A model generated the notes under the pieces. That model was given only the letters and a program-made list of their open reading frames with translations. It did no database searches and was not told the DNA's origin. 64,000 bases of DNA. It comes from Vespa crabro. Taxonomy: Eukaryota > Arthropoda > Insecta > Hymenoptera > Vespidae. Position 1 is the first letter of the stretch. Every line of letters starts with the position of its first letter. Positions 46,301 through 59,376 of the stretch are shown here, in pieces. The translations under genes were made by a program, and so were the position numbers. The stretch spans positions 4,207,992 through 4,271,991 of the forward strand of contig NC_060964.1 of assembly GCF_910589235.1 (NCBI RefSeq), in the 5' to 3' direction.

Positions 46301-46485
46301 ATGTAAAACGATCCTAGCGTTTGGTTAATATCCCGAACGATATAATATAAATGCAATGTGCCGATGCTTTATAAAAGGAAGATTACCCCTTGCTCATTTT
46401 TGCATCGCCCGAAGGAATATAGAAATTCACAGGTATAATCTATCGACAGTATGGGGGATAAGACTCAGAGATTAACCAGGAGTTT

Positions 46486-46539
46486 CTTTGATATAGCTTA
46501 ATTTTACTTAAGAATTCGTGTTCTTAAATTATATCAAAG
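46486..46539. other. Imperfect hairpin
   Basis: CTTTGATATA (46486-46495) pairs with TATATCAAAG (46530-46539), and TTAAGAA can pair with TTCTTAA inside. About 54 nt in all, with a bulge on the 5' side. AT-rich, so chance is a real possibility. Confidence 0.35.
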
Positions 46540-46859
46540 GTAAATCAAATTAACTGAGAGCATTTTTCATAATCCGCAAGATTTTAACGAGGTTGGATTT
46601 TTGAGTTCGATGTATCATCCTTTAATTATAAAAATTATGGGAAAGAGAGAGAGGGGGGGGAGTGGGGAGGGGAGGGAGGGAGAAAGAAAGAGGAGGAAAA
46701 GATGATCTTGCAGGATCGTTTGACAGAGCGTTCAAGCGTGTTCTCACTTTTAAGTTAGTTCACACGCATGCGGCGCAGCCAATCGTCCGCGAATTCAAGT
46801 CGTGCCCGTCGATAGTGAATGAACGACGCAATGATATATCGGTAGAGGTACCGACAGTG

Positions 46860-46861
<2 letters not shown>

Positions 46862-46902
<41 letters not shown>
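46862..46902. repeat. (TA)n microsatellite
   Basis: Pure TA array of about 40 nt. Confidence 0.9.
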
Positions 46903-46904
<2 letters not shown>

Positions 46905-47934
46905 ACCATACGAATATCTCTCTATCGGTTTGTATAGGCGCTCATGCTCGACTATTTGTATCAAGTTCCTGCACCGACCTCCTGTATCAAGTGTGTAACG
47001 AGCCTATGAGCGTAGGAGAGTGTGTCCGTATGTACTATTTAGATTCCGGTCGCATATATAATAATCTAGTAATATCTGGCTTTGCTATCAAAAGCTTGAG
47101 ATATGTTTGATAGTTATTCAATTAATTTAGATAATAGTTTATGATCCGGTTAATAATATTTATCGTATATTTCAAATGTCGTTTTACAACTTATTAAAAA
47201 GGACGAGAATACGGAAGCGTATTGTAACGAAATTCATGAATTATATCTTTTTTCTTCTTATTTATTCAAATCAATCGCTTTATCATTATCATTATGTTCG
47301 TTCGTATTTGATTTTTAAAGAATAATGTTATTGAAAGTAAGAGAAAATCTCTGTACAAAATTCTTGGTAATTTCGAATATTTTTGTACAACACCGTTTGA
47401 TTTATATTCACGTATAGTATGTAGGACATATACATAGATACTTCAACATTACGAGAAACGATTGTTGTCACAGTGGATTTTACAGTGCATTGTGCTCGTA
47501 TTATAATTTTTCTTTCGGAATCGGTCATTCATGTTTAATTCGAATTTACTACCTTCGTCTCGTACTTCGTTCTCACGTATTCCATAAAAGCAAAGCCATC
47601 CCATAAAAACCCATATTTTCAATGTTTTGACATGGTTGTTTCAACATGTTGAAAGATAAAATGCATGTTTTTTCTTTTGTAAAATTATCTTCAGAAGATA
47701 AATAAATTTGTCTTGAAATTTATGATACAGACAAAGTCGTTAATATATAAAAAAGGGATTATTAATCATGGAAAAGATAACTTGATTTTTGTTTTATTAA
47801 TAAAAAGAATTTTGTGAATTGACATCGTTAAAAAAAGTTACATTTGAATTGGACAAATTGTCTCTTACGTATAACAAACTTGTACGTCATAGATAAATAA
47901 ATGAGATAATAAAGTACATGGGGTGCGAGCGAAT

Positions 47935-47967
47935 TTACGAATGGTTTAGATATTAAACCATTCGTAA
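47935..47967. other. Perfect 14-bp stem with 5-nt loop
   Basis: TTACGAATGGTTTA (47935-47948) is exactly complementary to TAAACCATTCGTAA (47954-47967) across the loop GATAT. The stem is of mixed composition and not part of a microsatellite, so it is unlikely to be trivial. Function unknown. Confidence 0.55.
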
Positions 47968-48748
47968 TGTATGTTAACATTCAGAACTTAACTCGAATTA
48001 ATATAAATAAACGAGAAGCACGATCCTCGATTTATTTCGAGCTAAAATAATTCAATAAAGGATAACTATTTTTAACGATTAATACATTTAATGTATGCGA
48101 ATCCAATAAACATGAATCTTAAGGGTAATGCAATTTTTGTAGATAAAAAGAAAATGGGATTCTGTTGAAATAAAATGTATTCATTTCCAATATTTAAAAG
48201 GTCCGAGATCCAATTAAATTTAACGTGTCGATAAGAAATCAGTATTGAAACGAATTAGAAATGAAAGCTCTTAGTATTTATCAGTCGAAAATTACAATAA
48301 TTGTAATAACGTTCAAAATCTTGATTTTCGCAAAAAAGTCGGGGTAAAGAAGGGACGTGCAAAAATTTTCAATTAGAAAGATTTGGTTTGGTGAATCGTC
48401 GAGGTAGCTCTATCGGATGAAGGGCGAGGCGAAGTATGACGGAGAATGGGGGTGGGGGATTCGTCGGTCCGTCGGAGGGGATGGGATTGGACGTGGAAGA
48501 GCGAAGGGACGACGCTTTCGAGAGGGTGTGAGTCCAGCGTAGAGACAATAGTAGGCGGACAAAAGCGTGATATACGGCGACCCCCGGAGCAGTGGTATTA
48601 AAATCATATTTTTAAGCCCTTGCGTCCTACCCCTGGTTCAACCCCGTACCGTCGCACCGTTCTTCTCCTCCTTTCCCTCGGTCCTCAGCCCCCATTCGAC
48701 CCTCCAATCCATGCGGAATCGCAGTGTACGAAACGCTGGAGAATAGCT

Positions 48749-48792
<44 letters not shown>

Positions 48793-50337
48793 TCTCTTTC
48801 TTTTCCTCTCTTTCTCTATCCCTCGGTAGCAGTGTTTTAACATGATAGTACTTTTAATTGGATCTATTGCTTGTAATTAATGCAGTTTGCTAAGATAAAA
48901 ATTCAGATTTTTCATAATCAACAAAGCGTCCTTTTTTTTCGATATTATTACATATACAACGGGAAGAATATTTTATTGAACATTTATCTTGATATATCAG
49001 GATAATACATGATTATAATTTTATTTCGGTCTCACGTGTTGTAGGTATACGTCACCGAATTGGAAATCTGATTTCAAAAATATATATATACAGAGATCGG
49101 AATCTATATTGACTATTTATCGCGATGCCCGAAGAGGACGAATGGGATAATCTTTGAAGGAAGGGCAACTTCGAAGTCAATACGTATATCAAAGGTTCGA
49201 GATCCGCGACTGCGTTTGGAATTCCACAGTGGTTCTATGCTCTCGAGGGAGAAGCAGGTCCTGTAGGTTATTCAGCTCCTATCCTGATTTAAAGTCCTTC
49301 GGAAGGGATGATATATAACTCTAGCTATATCTTCGCATTTACAGTCGGGCACGCGTGAAATGAATATCTTCTTCCTTAACCGTTACGTTACCTCTTATGG
49401 CCGCATATACATATACATATATCTACATATACCTTCCTATCTACCTACATATATCATATCGATATCATTATTTCCCGTGATTTGGCTCCTGTTTTCTCTT
49501 TTTTTTTTTTTCCTAATACATATAATCCTTGAATCGAAGCTTTTCCAATTTCATTTTTTTCGTTTTTGTTTTTTTCCCTTTGTTTACGCTACCATGAATG
49601 TTTGTACGATGTACACGTCAATGGAAATTCGAGTCAATCGGGTATTTTTAATATAATATATAATATATATATTTTCTTTTTTTTTTGTGCGACATTGTTA
49701 AGATCAGGTTTCTTGATATCAGCGCGTACGCTTCAAGGCATAAATTTTTATCGGTGGTACGTGTGTGTAGGATTAGAGAATATCGATACTTTGGATATGA
49801 CGGATCAATGGAATCAGATTACAGAGTTTTTATGAGAATTTGCTGAAGCGAATAGTTCAAATAGAGGCGTTAATTATTCTCCATATTAATTGTTCGTTTC
49901 GTTCGGAAATACAGATTTCCGAGCGTTAAATCGTCAAATCGTCGGATCGTAAAATTTTTTATTATCAGATAATTTGAAAGCTACGATGGATAGAACTAAT
50001 GATTTCTTTTTGTCAATGTTAGTTGAACGGGCTAGTGAAACGACAAACGCATGAAATTAGGAACGTTAGTATGCTTAAATGCTGTGAGCACAGTTTACGT
50101 GCTTGAGTACACTCTGACTTGGTAAAGATAAATCTCACATATGTATGACGTCGTCGTTTAGTTCAAGCAAATGTCAGACAGAATCTTCACGGTGCTCAAA
50201 TTTTGAACGACTTTTCAGCGAGAAGCTGGAGTATCGCGCAGGTGCGACAATATTTGATTGAGGTAAATATTAGGTTAATGCTCCAAGTGTTTCATATCTT
50301 GCAAAAGTTCTATTCGTTCTTTTCTTGTTTTTCTTTT

Positions 50338-50340
<3 letters not shown>

Positions 50341-50379
<39 letters not shown>

Positions 50380-50426
50380 CTCCCCCCCTCTCTCTCTGTC
50401 TATCTCTCTTTCTCTCTATTTCTCTC
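50341..50426. repeat. (CT)n microsatellite
   Basis: CT array with a CCTCCCCCC interruption, about 85 nt. Confidence 0.9.
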
Positions 50427-53400
50427 TCGTTCATATGAATACGTTAGCTAGAGAAAGTACGAAAGAAGCGAACATGCCTAACAGCGTTCCTGAAGAATAC
50501 TACCGCGTGAACTTATCACTTGGTCATCTTTCTCCACCGAAAACGAGGATGTACTTTTAATACACTTTTCAAATATCATATTCTTTTTCACAATTTGTAT
50601 AACGAAAAGTATGCGTGTACAAGTGTATCCTCTTTTGCTTCTACATTCCGTGCCAACGTAGTTTTAATTTTCTCTCCTACGTTATTTCGTACCTTTTTGA
50701 GTGAATATAAAAGAAAGACCAAAAAGAAAAAAAAAAGATTAGAAAAAAGGAATAAAAAAAAAAAAAAGAAAAGAAAAAGAATAAAAATAAAAGATGACAT
50801 ATTCGCAACCTATGAACGCTTATGCGAGCTGCTACACTTCATTAGAACTTTTAAATTTTGTTTCTCCTCGTCGTCAGGAACGTAACTCGCGAAGTGCAGG
50901 AGTTTCGTTAGAGCAACGTGAATTTGCTGGTCCCTTGAACGTCGTTAGACGAGCTGCGAGTTTCATCGTGCTTTTACACGGTCTCTCACGTAAATGTTTC
51001 ACCTTTCCTGTCTCCGACATCTTTTCTCGCGCGTGCTACCACGTGAAACCGCGTTTATCCGTACATTATAACGTTCTCGAAACACGAATTATAGTTAGAA
51101 AGGAAAGCATATCTGCGAAAGTTTCATTCGTGTTGCGTGACGAACTTTCTAATGGTCATCTATAAGAAAATATATCGTATATGACATTAATTTTTGTTTA
51201 AGAATTACACACGTCCGTCATAAGCGATTTATCAACTTTTTTTTTTTTTTTTTTTTTTTTGTTCGTAGGAACAATCGGTGAATATAATTTTGATCAATTA
51301 CCCATTTATTTCTCTCTCTTTTCTTCGATCTTTCAATTTTTTACTTTTATTTCATTTTTTTTTTTTTCTTTCAATTGTGACTGACGTTGGTACTTTTACT
51401 GAAATGCACGATACTCGTTTACGTTGCATGTTGGGATATTTACTACGAACGTACCTCACGTAAATACTTTCTTTCTTCTTTTTCGAGGGCACCAACTTGC
51501 TCCAGTTCGCCCACATGTATTTTATTTACAGGAACACGTACCTATCGGAAAATACATTATGTATGTCCCAACGACGTAAGAGACTTTCTTCTACCTAGCG
51601 AATCTAATTGTACCTTCTGTATGGGTAAAGTATTTTTCACACCTTCTTTCCGGAATCCTTTCTATCTTTGCTTCTACCTTTTTCCTGTATTCCTTTTGTC
51701 ATTCTCTTTTTCAAAAGGGAAAAGAAAAACTTTGTTTTCTATGAATTTACTAGGAAAATTCCGTGTAAATGAGACGTTACGCATATGTTTTTGATTAATA
51801 ACACGCGCATTTTTGCGAGTTTTTGCTTTCCTTTTTTTTTTCTTTCTTTTTTTTTCTCATTTCACAGTCGTTACTATCACCATTGCGTTATTTTCGTTTG
51901 AGAATTTTTTTGTAAACCGGAATCAGCTATTACTATCGACATATCTTTGCTATCGAAAGAGTTACAGTTGATGAATGTTCCCAGAATGGATGTATGCTTT
52001 TCTAGAAAGAAAATAATAAATGGGAAATTTATGAAAGGAAAAGAAATTGCAATATTATTCAACATGCTGGATTGACAACGTTTTTACATTCGTTTTTATT
52101 TTTTTCCTTTTTTAATACGAAATTCCATGGTAGCTCTTTTACCGTAGCACTCGTAATTTTATTCTCTTCTCTTACGACTTTTGAAATGGTTGAAATCGTT
52201 GTACGAGAGACAAATAATCTCATTTGTGCACTTGTAATAACTTGGAGTGAAGAGGGAACGAAGGTTTGTCGCGAAAATTTAATCGAAAATTACGATGTGA
52301 ACGGTATACGATGACGATGACAAAGATTTTTCTGTATAGATAATACGGAGATAAGATTCGAGGACAAGTACGGTGACTTTTATTACACTCACCTCGAAGT
52401 ACTATTTCATTTTAAAGTTAAAATCGTGTCGAGCAAAGCTCTTACGTTGGTATACCATTATAACTGGTGTACCGTCCCGATCAAATCATATATTATCATT
52501 CGCTTGTTTAAATAATTTCATAAAATAGATAATCTGTTTACTCTAGGGTCTTGGATATGCAAGTCTAAACGCAATAAACACATTTGGCATTCACCGAGGG
52601 TATTCTTAAACAAACATACTATGCAGACATAGTTACAGCCGGATCAGAATAGGATCCGAAGTATTATCATCTAAAAACTAAAATATTCCTTTTGAACTAT
52701 GTACCTTTTTTTCTTTTTAGTTGTCAAATCAGAGAAATTGTTCAAACATATTCTAGTTGAACATTCCGGAGAAATCTTTGATCGATCGAAGATTTGAATC
52801 ATTTCTTTCTTTACTTTTTTCTTTAACTTTTTACACAAACTCCACCTTCCTTTTTTCCTTTATCTTTTTCTTTAAATTATCCGATGATCTTGCCGGATTG
52901 TGAACCGAGAGATGTGAATGAGCGTCTCAAAGAAGTTACGAATGAAGTAGCATCTAAGATTTATCAAGATCAACCAGATAGGAATTAGGATTCACTAAGA
53001 ATCAGTCGTACCAAGATATTTAGCAAGAATTGTGTACGATAATTAGATTTAACTAAGATCCATCAAGGATCTATATTATTAATAGAGTGTTATATCAGGA
53101 GTTGTGTTCCGTCATTATAATTATTTTTCTAGAACTTTTCAACAAAATCAAATCATTATATACGTAAGCGTTATTACTATTAAGTACGTGTATTAGAATA
53201 GAAATAGGGTAACACACGTCTTGCGAATCAGAGTTTTCTCGGAGCGATGAGTTTAGATCCGACCTAGGAATTGGTTTATTAAACACGTTTCGATCACGAT
53301 ACAAGATTGAGAAAGACGGCGATGACAGGATTCGGCCTTCGGCGAAAAGGGAAGCTCAAATAAAATGGCTTTTTCGTTGCTTGGAAGTTTATACATTGGG

Positions 53401-53637
53401 GAAATTCCTCGAGGGTATTCTAATCGATCCCTTGCGAGTGATATCGGTCGATTCGAGGACAAGAGATGTGGGCAAGGAACAAGAACGAAGAGGAAGAAAG
53501 ATGGATTTGTATGCGAGCGGCCGCGTTAAACGCTCGCTCGAGTCGATAATTCGAGTCGTTCGGAGTCAGTACCTCGCAATATTCCTTTGCGAGAGAGTAC
53601 GAAGATTCTGAATCTCGGCGGGAAGTTTGGATTGGTA

Positions 53638-53639
<2 letters not shown>

Positions 53640-53690
<51 letters not shown>

Positions 53691-53702
53691 CTCTTTCTCT
53701 TG
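53640..53702. repeat. (CT)n microsatellite
   Basis: CT array of about 60 nt with TTT interruptions. A similar array is at 54656-54697. Confidence 0.9.
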
Positions 53703-54655
53703 AAATCTCCTCGTGATACGGCGTACCACCGAAATCCCGGACTAATCTCAATTTACGACACCGCCGCGAATCATATATCCTAGCCAAGGCCGAGAGAGCT
53801 CTCTTCGCCCTCTCTTACACTCAGCTCTTCTATAGCCAGGAAGCACGATCAATCGAATTCGTAGAATCCCGTTGAACTTATCTCTCCGACCGTCAAATCG
53901 ACCAATCCACGGATTAGAAACGTTTCGTAGCGAGGGAGATTCTATTTACCCTTTTTATATTTTCTCTTTCGTTCGATGTTATATTACATGAGAAGTTTAG
54001 TATTAGTATCGTTTTATGATCAATATTAAAAATGGGGACGACGAAGGTTTGATGAGTCGAGTGGTGATTAAAAATTATTAGACCTTCGTCTCCTTAATAG
54101 GATCGTTGAAAGACGGGAGACGGAGGAGGATCGACGGAAGAGAGACGGGAGAGAGGGAATGATGAAGATAGAAGAAGAGAAAGAGAGGTAAAGTTGGCGA
54201 TTGGAAAGAAGAGCGTGACGGTAGAGAGCTCTTGGACGTTCAACGACCGATATGATCGCATAGGAAATCGATTTATGTGGTCGTCATGCGCCTCTTTCTC
54301 ACCGCCATCACCTCGTAATATCGTATTTTATCGAGATATATCGGCTTTACGTTCGGTGGAAGTAAATATTTTTCCGGGGCCACCGATTTTCCACCGGAAT
54401 TCGGGGAAATTCTTTGGGGCAGTCCTCTAGACAGGCAGGGATTCTTGGAAACAAGCCAAAAGATTCAACCGGTCATTTGTTAGGAACGAAGGAAAGAGTG
54501 CTTGTAGGCGCATTCGCGGTACATCCTTGAGATTTCGTTAGGTAGAAACGGATAGTACAGGGAGAGATATGGGACGAGGATAAGGGCGAGAACCTGGCGA
54601 AAGATCGAAACAAGGTAGTACCATGAAATATTTGTCAATCGCAGAGTGTCGAAGA

Positions 54656-54692
<37 letters not shown>

Positions 54693-56659
54693 TTCTCGAT
54701 GGAGAGAGAGAGAGGTAAAGTCGATTTAACGCCCGTTAAGAAAGTAATTCTTTTAGAAAGGACGGGCCATTGGTGTGAGTACATTGCGAGGGTGGTAAGG
54801 ATTCACGGCCCTCCCGGACTTACGACCTTCCGGAAAGATTCGCTTCCGTTCGCTATTATCGGCCGACGAACGGAACATCAATAACCAATTTTGTAAGACT
54901 AATATCGTGAAAATTAGTTTCCTACGTTCCTTTCCGCCTCTCTCGCCGTTAGCTCTTTTCCTCTTTTCTTTCTTTATCTTTTTCTTATTCCTTTAGAAAA
55001 TACCTTAGTTAGGTCTACGACCTCGTGATTTTCTTAAAGTTTATCGTTATGACCAAGCACCTCGTGAATCTTTTTTTATCGTTTTGCGATCGCCATTTTT
55101 ACATACATTTCTCATTTTCTTTCGTATTCTACTGATTCGACGAGTGTAAAACTCTTGATCGGATTCGAAAAGTTGTAAAGAAGAAAAAATTGATTTGTAA
55201 TTTCGTTTCATCGAGATATATTAGTTAATAATTCCTCTCTCTCTCTCTCTCTCTTTGTTGTTTAAACTTGACAATTTTAAATGTGTTCGATAGTTCGATG
55301 CGTTTCGATTCGTTTTGATAAACATCAAGAATTAATTAGAGGAAATACTTTGCTTCTTTTTTATTTATTTTTACATGAGAAGCTGTAAAAGTCGAAATAC
55401 TGTTCGTGAAAGAGAGAGAGAGAGAGGTGAAAAGGAAAAACTTATATTGGAGATTACCTAGCGGTGTCACGTGATCTAGGGCGTCTCTTAATTATAAATT
55501 AATTATTTCACGAGTTATAGCCTGATTGCCGTTGATGCGCACCTTATTCCTGGGGTAATTACCGCTTCTTCAGCTGCGAGTCGAGTTTCATGCGCCTTAC
55601 ATCTTCCTTTTCTTAATATCCTTCCATTTCTATATACCTTTCCACTCCTTCCCCCTCTCTCTCTCTCTCTCTCTTTCTCTTTTACTACAGCTCTTTCTTT
55701 CTTTCTTTCTTTCTTTCTCTCTCTTTTTTCTCCCCTTTTCTAAGTCTTCTCTATCCTACTTTCGTACGTTCCCATCTTCCTTCTCTACCTCTATACCTCA
55801 CCGCTGCTCCTTCCCAACATCCTCAAACTTTCCTTTAGGAGTCGTTCGTTTTCTTTCGCTGTCGTCTTTTTTTGTTGCGCCACTCGTCGTGGCGGTGCCT
55901 CTTTTCATCCTCGAAATTTCCACCTCGACGAGTATGCATTTTACGAACAAATTTTCCACAGGTTTTCAGTGCGTTTTGTAGAAAAAACGCGAACTCGAGT
56001 CTACCGGATCTGACAAATTGAACAAATTCTGAAGTTTCTTCTCTTTTGCGAAAGAGACGAGTAAAACGATTCTCCGAGTCATCATTGAGATATGAAGAGA
56101 GCTTATGATCCTCTTTCTTAAGATCGAATCTTCTTTTGCACAATTAAATGCTTAATACTGTAAAGTAGTATTATACACGGAATCAAGGTTTTCTTTTTTT
56201 TTTTTTTTTTACAATAAGTAAAAAGAAATCTGTGGTTAAAATTAATAGGTCGTACGTTGGCAATTCAATGACTCGATTGATCGATCGATCGATTTTCTAC
56301 TTGAAAGGTAAAAAAGCATTTTTCACCTTTCTTTTTTTCTTTTTTTTGCAATCTCCTGACCGCACAAGTATCTATCATTTCGAAAACAGATCGATCGATT
56401 GCTTACAAAACGCGTGTTTATTCATAGGAAATGTCCACATATGCTTCGTTTACGAAGATGATTAATTTACCGATTTCACTGTATTCGTTCAAAGATGAGA
56501 AATAATTCGAAATAATGACGAGTGAAATAGCGTTACTAGGGATATCCGTGTCGTTATAAATGCCCTCAAATATACATACATATCTACATGCATGCATATA
56601 TATATACATATATTTATTCATAGGTGACACGCGTATGTGTTTATTCGTGCTGCTATGTA

Positions 56660-56689
56660 CGTATGTATGTATATATGTATGTATATGTG

Positions 56690-56734
<45 letters not shown>

Positions 56735-56755
56735 GTATATATGCATGTATATATA
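56660..56755. repeat. TATG/TA microsatellite
   Basis: GTATGTATG units grading into pure (TA)n at 56697-56730. Another TA array is at 57176-57211. Confidence 0.9.
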
Positions 56756-57171
56756 TACCGTATCTCGGTCGACCTCTCATTTCCATTCTCTTCTCTCGTT
56801 TCTCCTTTCGCCCTAGCATAGTACGAGTACTTTCCACCCTTCTCGCGTTCTTCTGCCCCTCTGCAAAAATTCCCCGTTTTCTGGCCGAACCGCGGCCATA
56901 TTTTTACGTAGGGGATCTAAGGGTGCCAGGATGTCTATTAATAAGCATACACATCGGACCCGTGGCATCTCGCGATAAAAAGTGATCTATGTCGCACGGA
57001 TGGCTCTCCAACTTGCGACTAGGTGGCTGATATCGACGATTTATATCCACGAACAAATTGCCAACACGATGTATTCGACATTTTTCCAAAAATGTTTATA
57101 CTTTTAAGGTTCTCGTGATCTTTTAGAAGAATCGGTAAATTAACTTTATTGTCATGTTGAAAATATTATAC

Positions 57172-57215
<44 letters not shown>

Positions 57216-58058
57216 TTCTCTGTTACTCGTCTTTTCTATTTCTTTTTTTTTTGCTCTCGTTAAGAACTTTCTTGAATTGAAAAAGGGGAAATAGGAAAAG
57301 AAACTCGTTGGAACATTCGACGTATATTATTCCTTTCGCCTTTATCCTTCTCATCGTGTTTTATATGCGCGCGTAGTTTTGCCTATATACCACGGTTCCT
57401 TTCATTATATCCAGATTGGAATCCTAGATCGAGAAACGAAAAACGAAGTATTTTTGTAGCGAGAAAATGCACGATATGCGACTAGGAATATATAAATATT
57501 GTTCGGTGAATAAGCTAGAAGCGTATTTTCATGAACGGTACCATACTAAGATATTTTATTCAGTTTCTTATCAATTTCTTATTAAGTTTTCGTATATCTT
57601 GAATTTATATTGGATTATCCCATTCTTATGATCGCTATATTTATAAAATATTACTTCAGAGGAAGTTTTATTCTAATAATTTAGCAATTTAATAATACGC
57701 ATTAAAATTGTTATCAACGAATAATGGTGCACGTTATATCGACGTCTAAAATGCACTGGTACTTTTTGATTTATTCGACTGTAGGTGGGAGAGTTTGGTA
57801 AGAATTCTTTGTGCCCCTCAGTCTGCATACTGAGAAACTCGATCTGTTTGCAAAAGAGACGGAGTTATAAATCACAGGGTATGAAGGCCGCATAAAGAAG
57901 AGAATCTCCACTTCTTATCGAACAAAAGAATAGCTGAATATCGAAAGACTATTTCGAGCGAACTATGTAAAATGTAAAATTCGTGGTTTTGCTATGCTTG
58001 TCAAAATTTAGTAGTGTCATTCTCATTTTATATGAGAAAAATATATTTATATACATAT

Positions 58059-58091
<33 letters not shown>

Positions 58092-58527
58092 GGATCGTGA
58101 TTTTATTCTTGTTTTATATTATTTTCAATTAGATTAATAAATACGCAAAAGTTAAATATAATTGTGCATCTTTCGTATGAAAGTTTAACATAAATCAAAT
58201 TTTAACCTTTGTTGGTAAATTACGAAAAACGGTGCAATAACATTTTGAATAGAATAATATTATCCTTTTAATTTGAGATTCGCTATTCCTTATTAAAAAT
58301 CCTTTTCGCGTAGTAACGAAGTTACATTGAAAGTTTTATCGGGAATATTCGTTTTTGAATTTTTATCATTGTCAAAGGTCGTCGTTCTTAGAAAAGCTTT
58401 TGATCTTTTTTGATCTTCGAATCTTCATTTCGGCCAGATATAAGCATTCACCTTGGAAAGATATTTTAAAAGAAAGCTTAGAATCTCTAACAAAGATTTC
58501 AGCGGTCTTTATAATACAGAAAGGAAA

Positions 58528-59345
58528 ATGAAAAAAGGGACGAAGTGCATAGCGCGGGCCATCAACCTATCAGTACCAAGCAAGCCAAAAGAAGTACAGA
58601 AACTTGTCAGTGCAGATATAGCGGAACCGTGTCCCAATTTGAGCCAAGGAAGTTCATCTTATTGGACGCCGAAGCCGGTTCACGTTAAAATTTGTACACG
58701 AAGGGATATGGAAAGAATTTGTCCACCGAAGGTGAGATAATATTATTTATAAATCGACTCATATAATCGACCCTTTGCGTGTGGAATTACAAAGATTAGT
58801 ATATCTAAATTATTAATCATTTCTTTATGATTTGCTTTAGAGTCTAAGCCGAAGGAAAGTTTACCTTTAACTGTTTATGTGACTTAAATTTGTACATGTT
58901 ACGTATACAAAGTGCATCCAATCGTTAAATTTGTCGTTTGTAATCGGAAAGTTTGACCATGCTTCGAACACGTCACGGAACATATACAAACTGTTGAAGT
59001 GGAAAGTAGGGCGGCTTTACATAACGCGTTCAGTACGTCCAGCGATTTGAACGAAGCCGAAGGGTAAATGCCCAAGTTTTAGTGGTTTACGTAAATTTCC
59101 TGGTTTTGATCGAACTCTTGACTGTGAAAGTGAGCGTTAATATTAGAAGGAGTAGGAAAGTAGATTGCGCGTGGATCGATACGAATCGTCGGAGTCTTGA
59201 AAATATGTGATTTCGAGAATAAAAACGACTGGTGTTTTGTACGAATTCATTTTAAGGGGGTAGGATCGATATCGGTATCGGGAAAGAAAATATATCCCAA
59301 CGGTTTAGCGATTTAACGAGGATCGTTTTTTTTCTTTTTTCTTTT

Positions 59346-59376
<31 letters not shown>

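Larger units (their letters stand above)
31680..58430. other. 26.7-kb stretch with no supported gene
   Basis: I read both strands and found no exon series. Less AT-rich, complex islands without microsatellites stand out at about 31680-31930, 32540-33160, 37400-38100, 40800-41750, 48400-48720 and 53210-54900; these are candidates for conserved non-coding elements. The remainder is AT-rich sequence with (CT)n, (GA)n, (TA)n and homopolymer runs. A large intron of a gene whose exons lie elsewhere cannot be excluded. Confidence 0.55.

Noticed and set aside
49180..49215. GGTTCGAGATCC, resembling a tRNA T-arm
   Set aside because: No acceptor, D- or anticodon arms could be paired around it. No tRNA or rRNA gene was seen anywhere in the window.
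50794..51165. 123-codon plus-strand frame
   Set aside because: Composition is ordinary but starts in an A-rich tract, has no family signature and no convincing exon boundaries.
51241..51463. Acceptor-like poly(T) plus TAG followed by an open frame
   Set aside because: The frame soon becomes Phe/Leu from T-runs and no donor with compatible neighbours was found.
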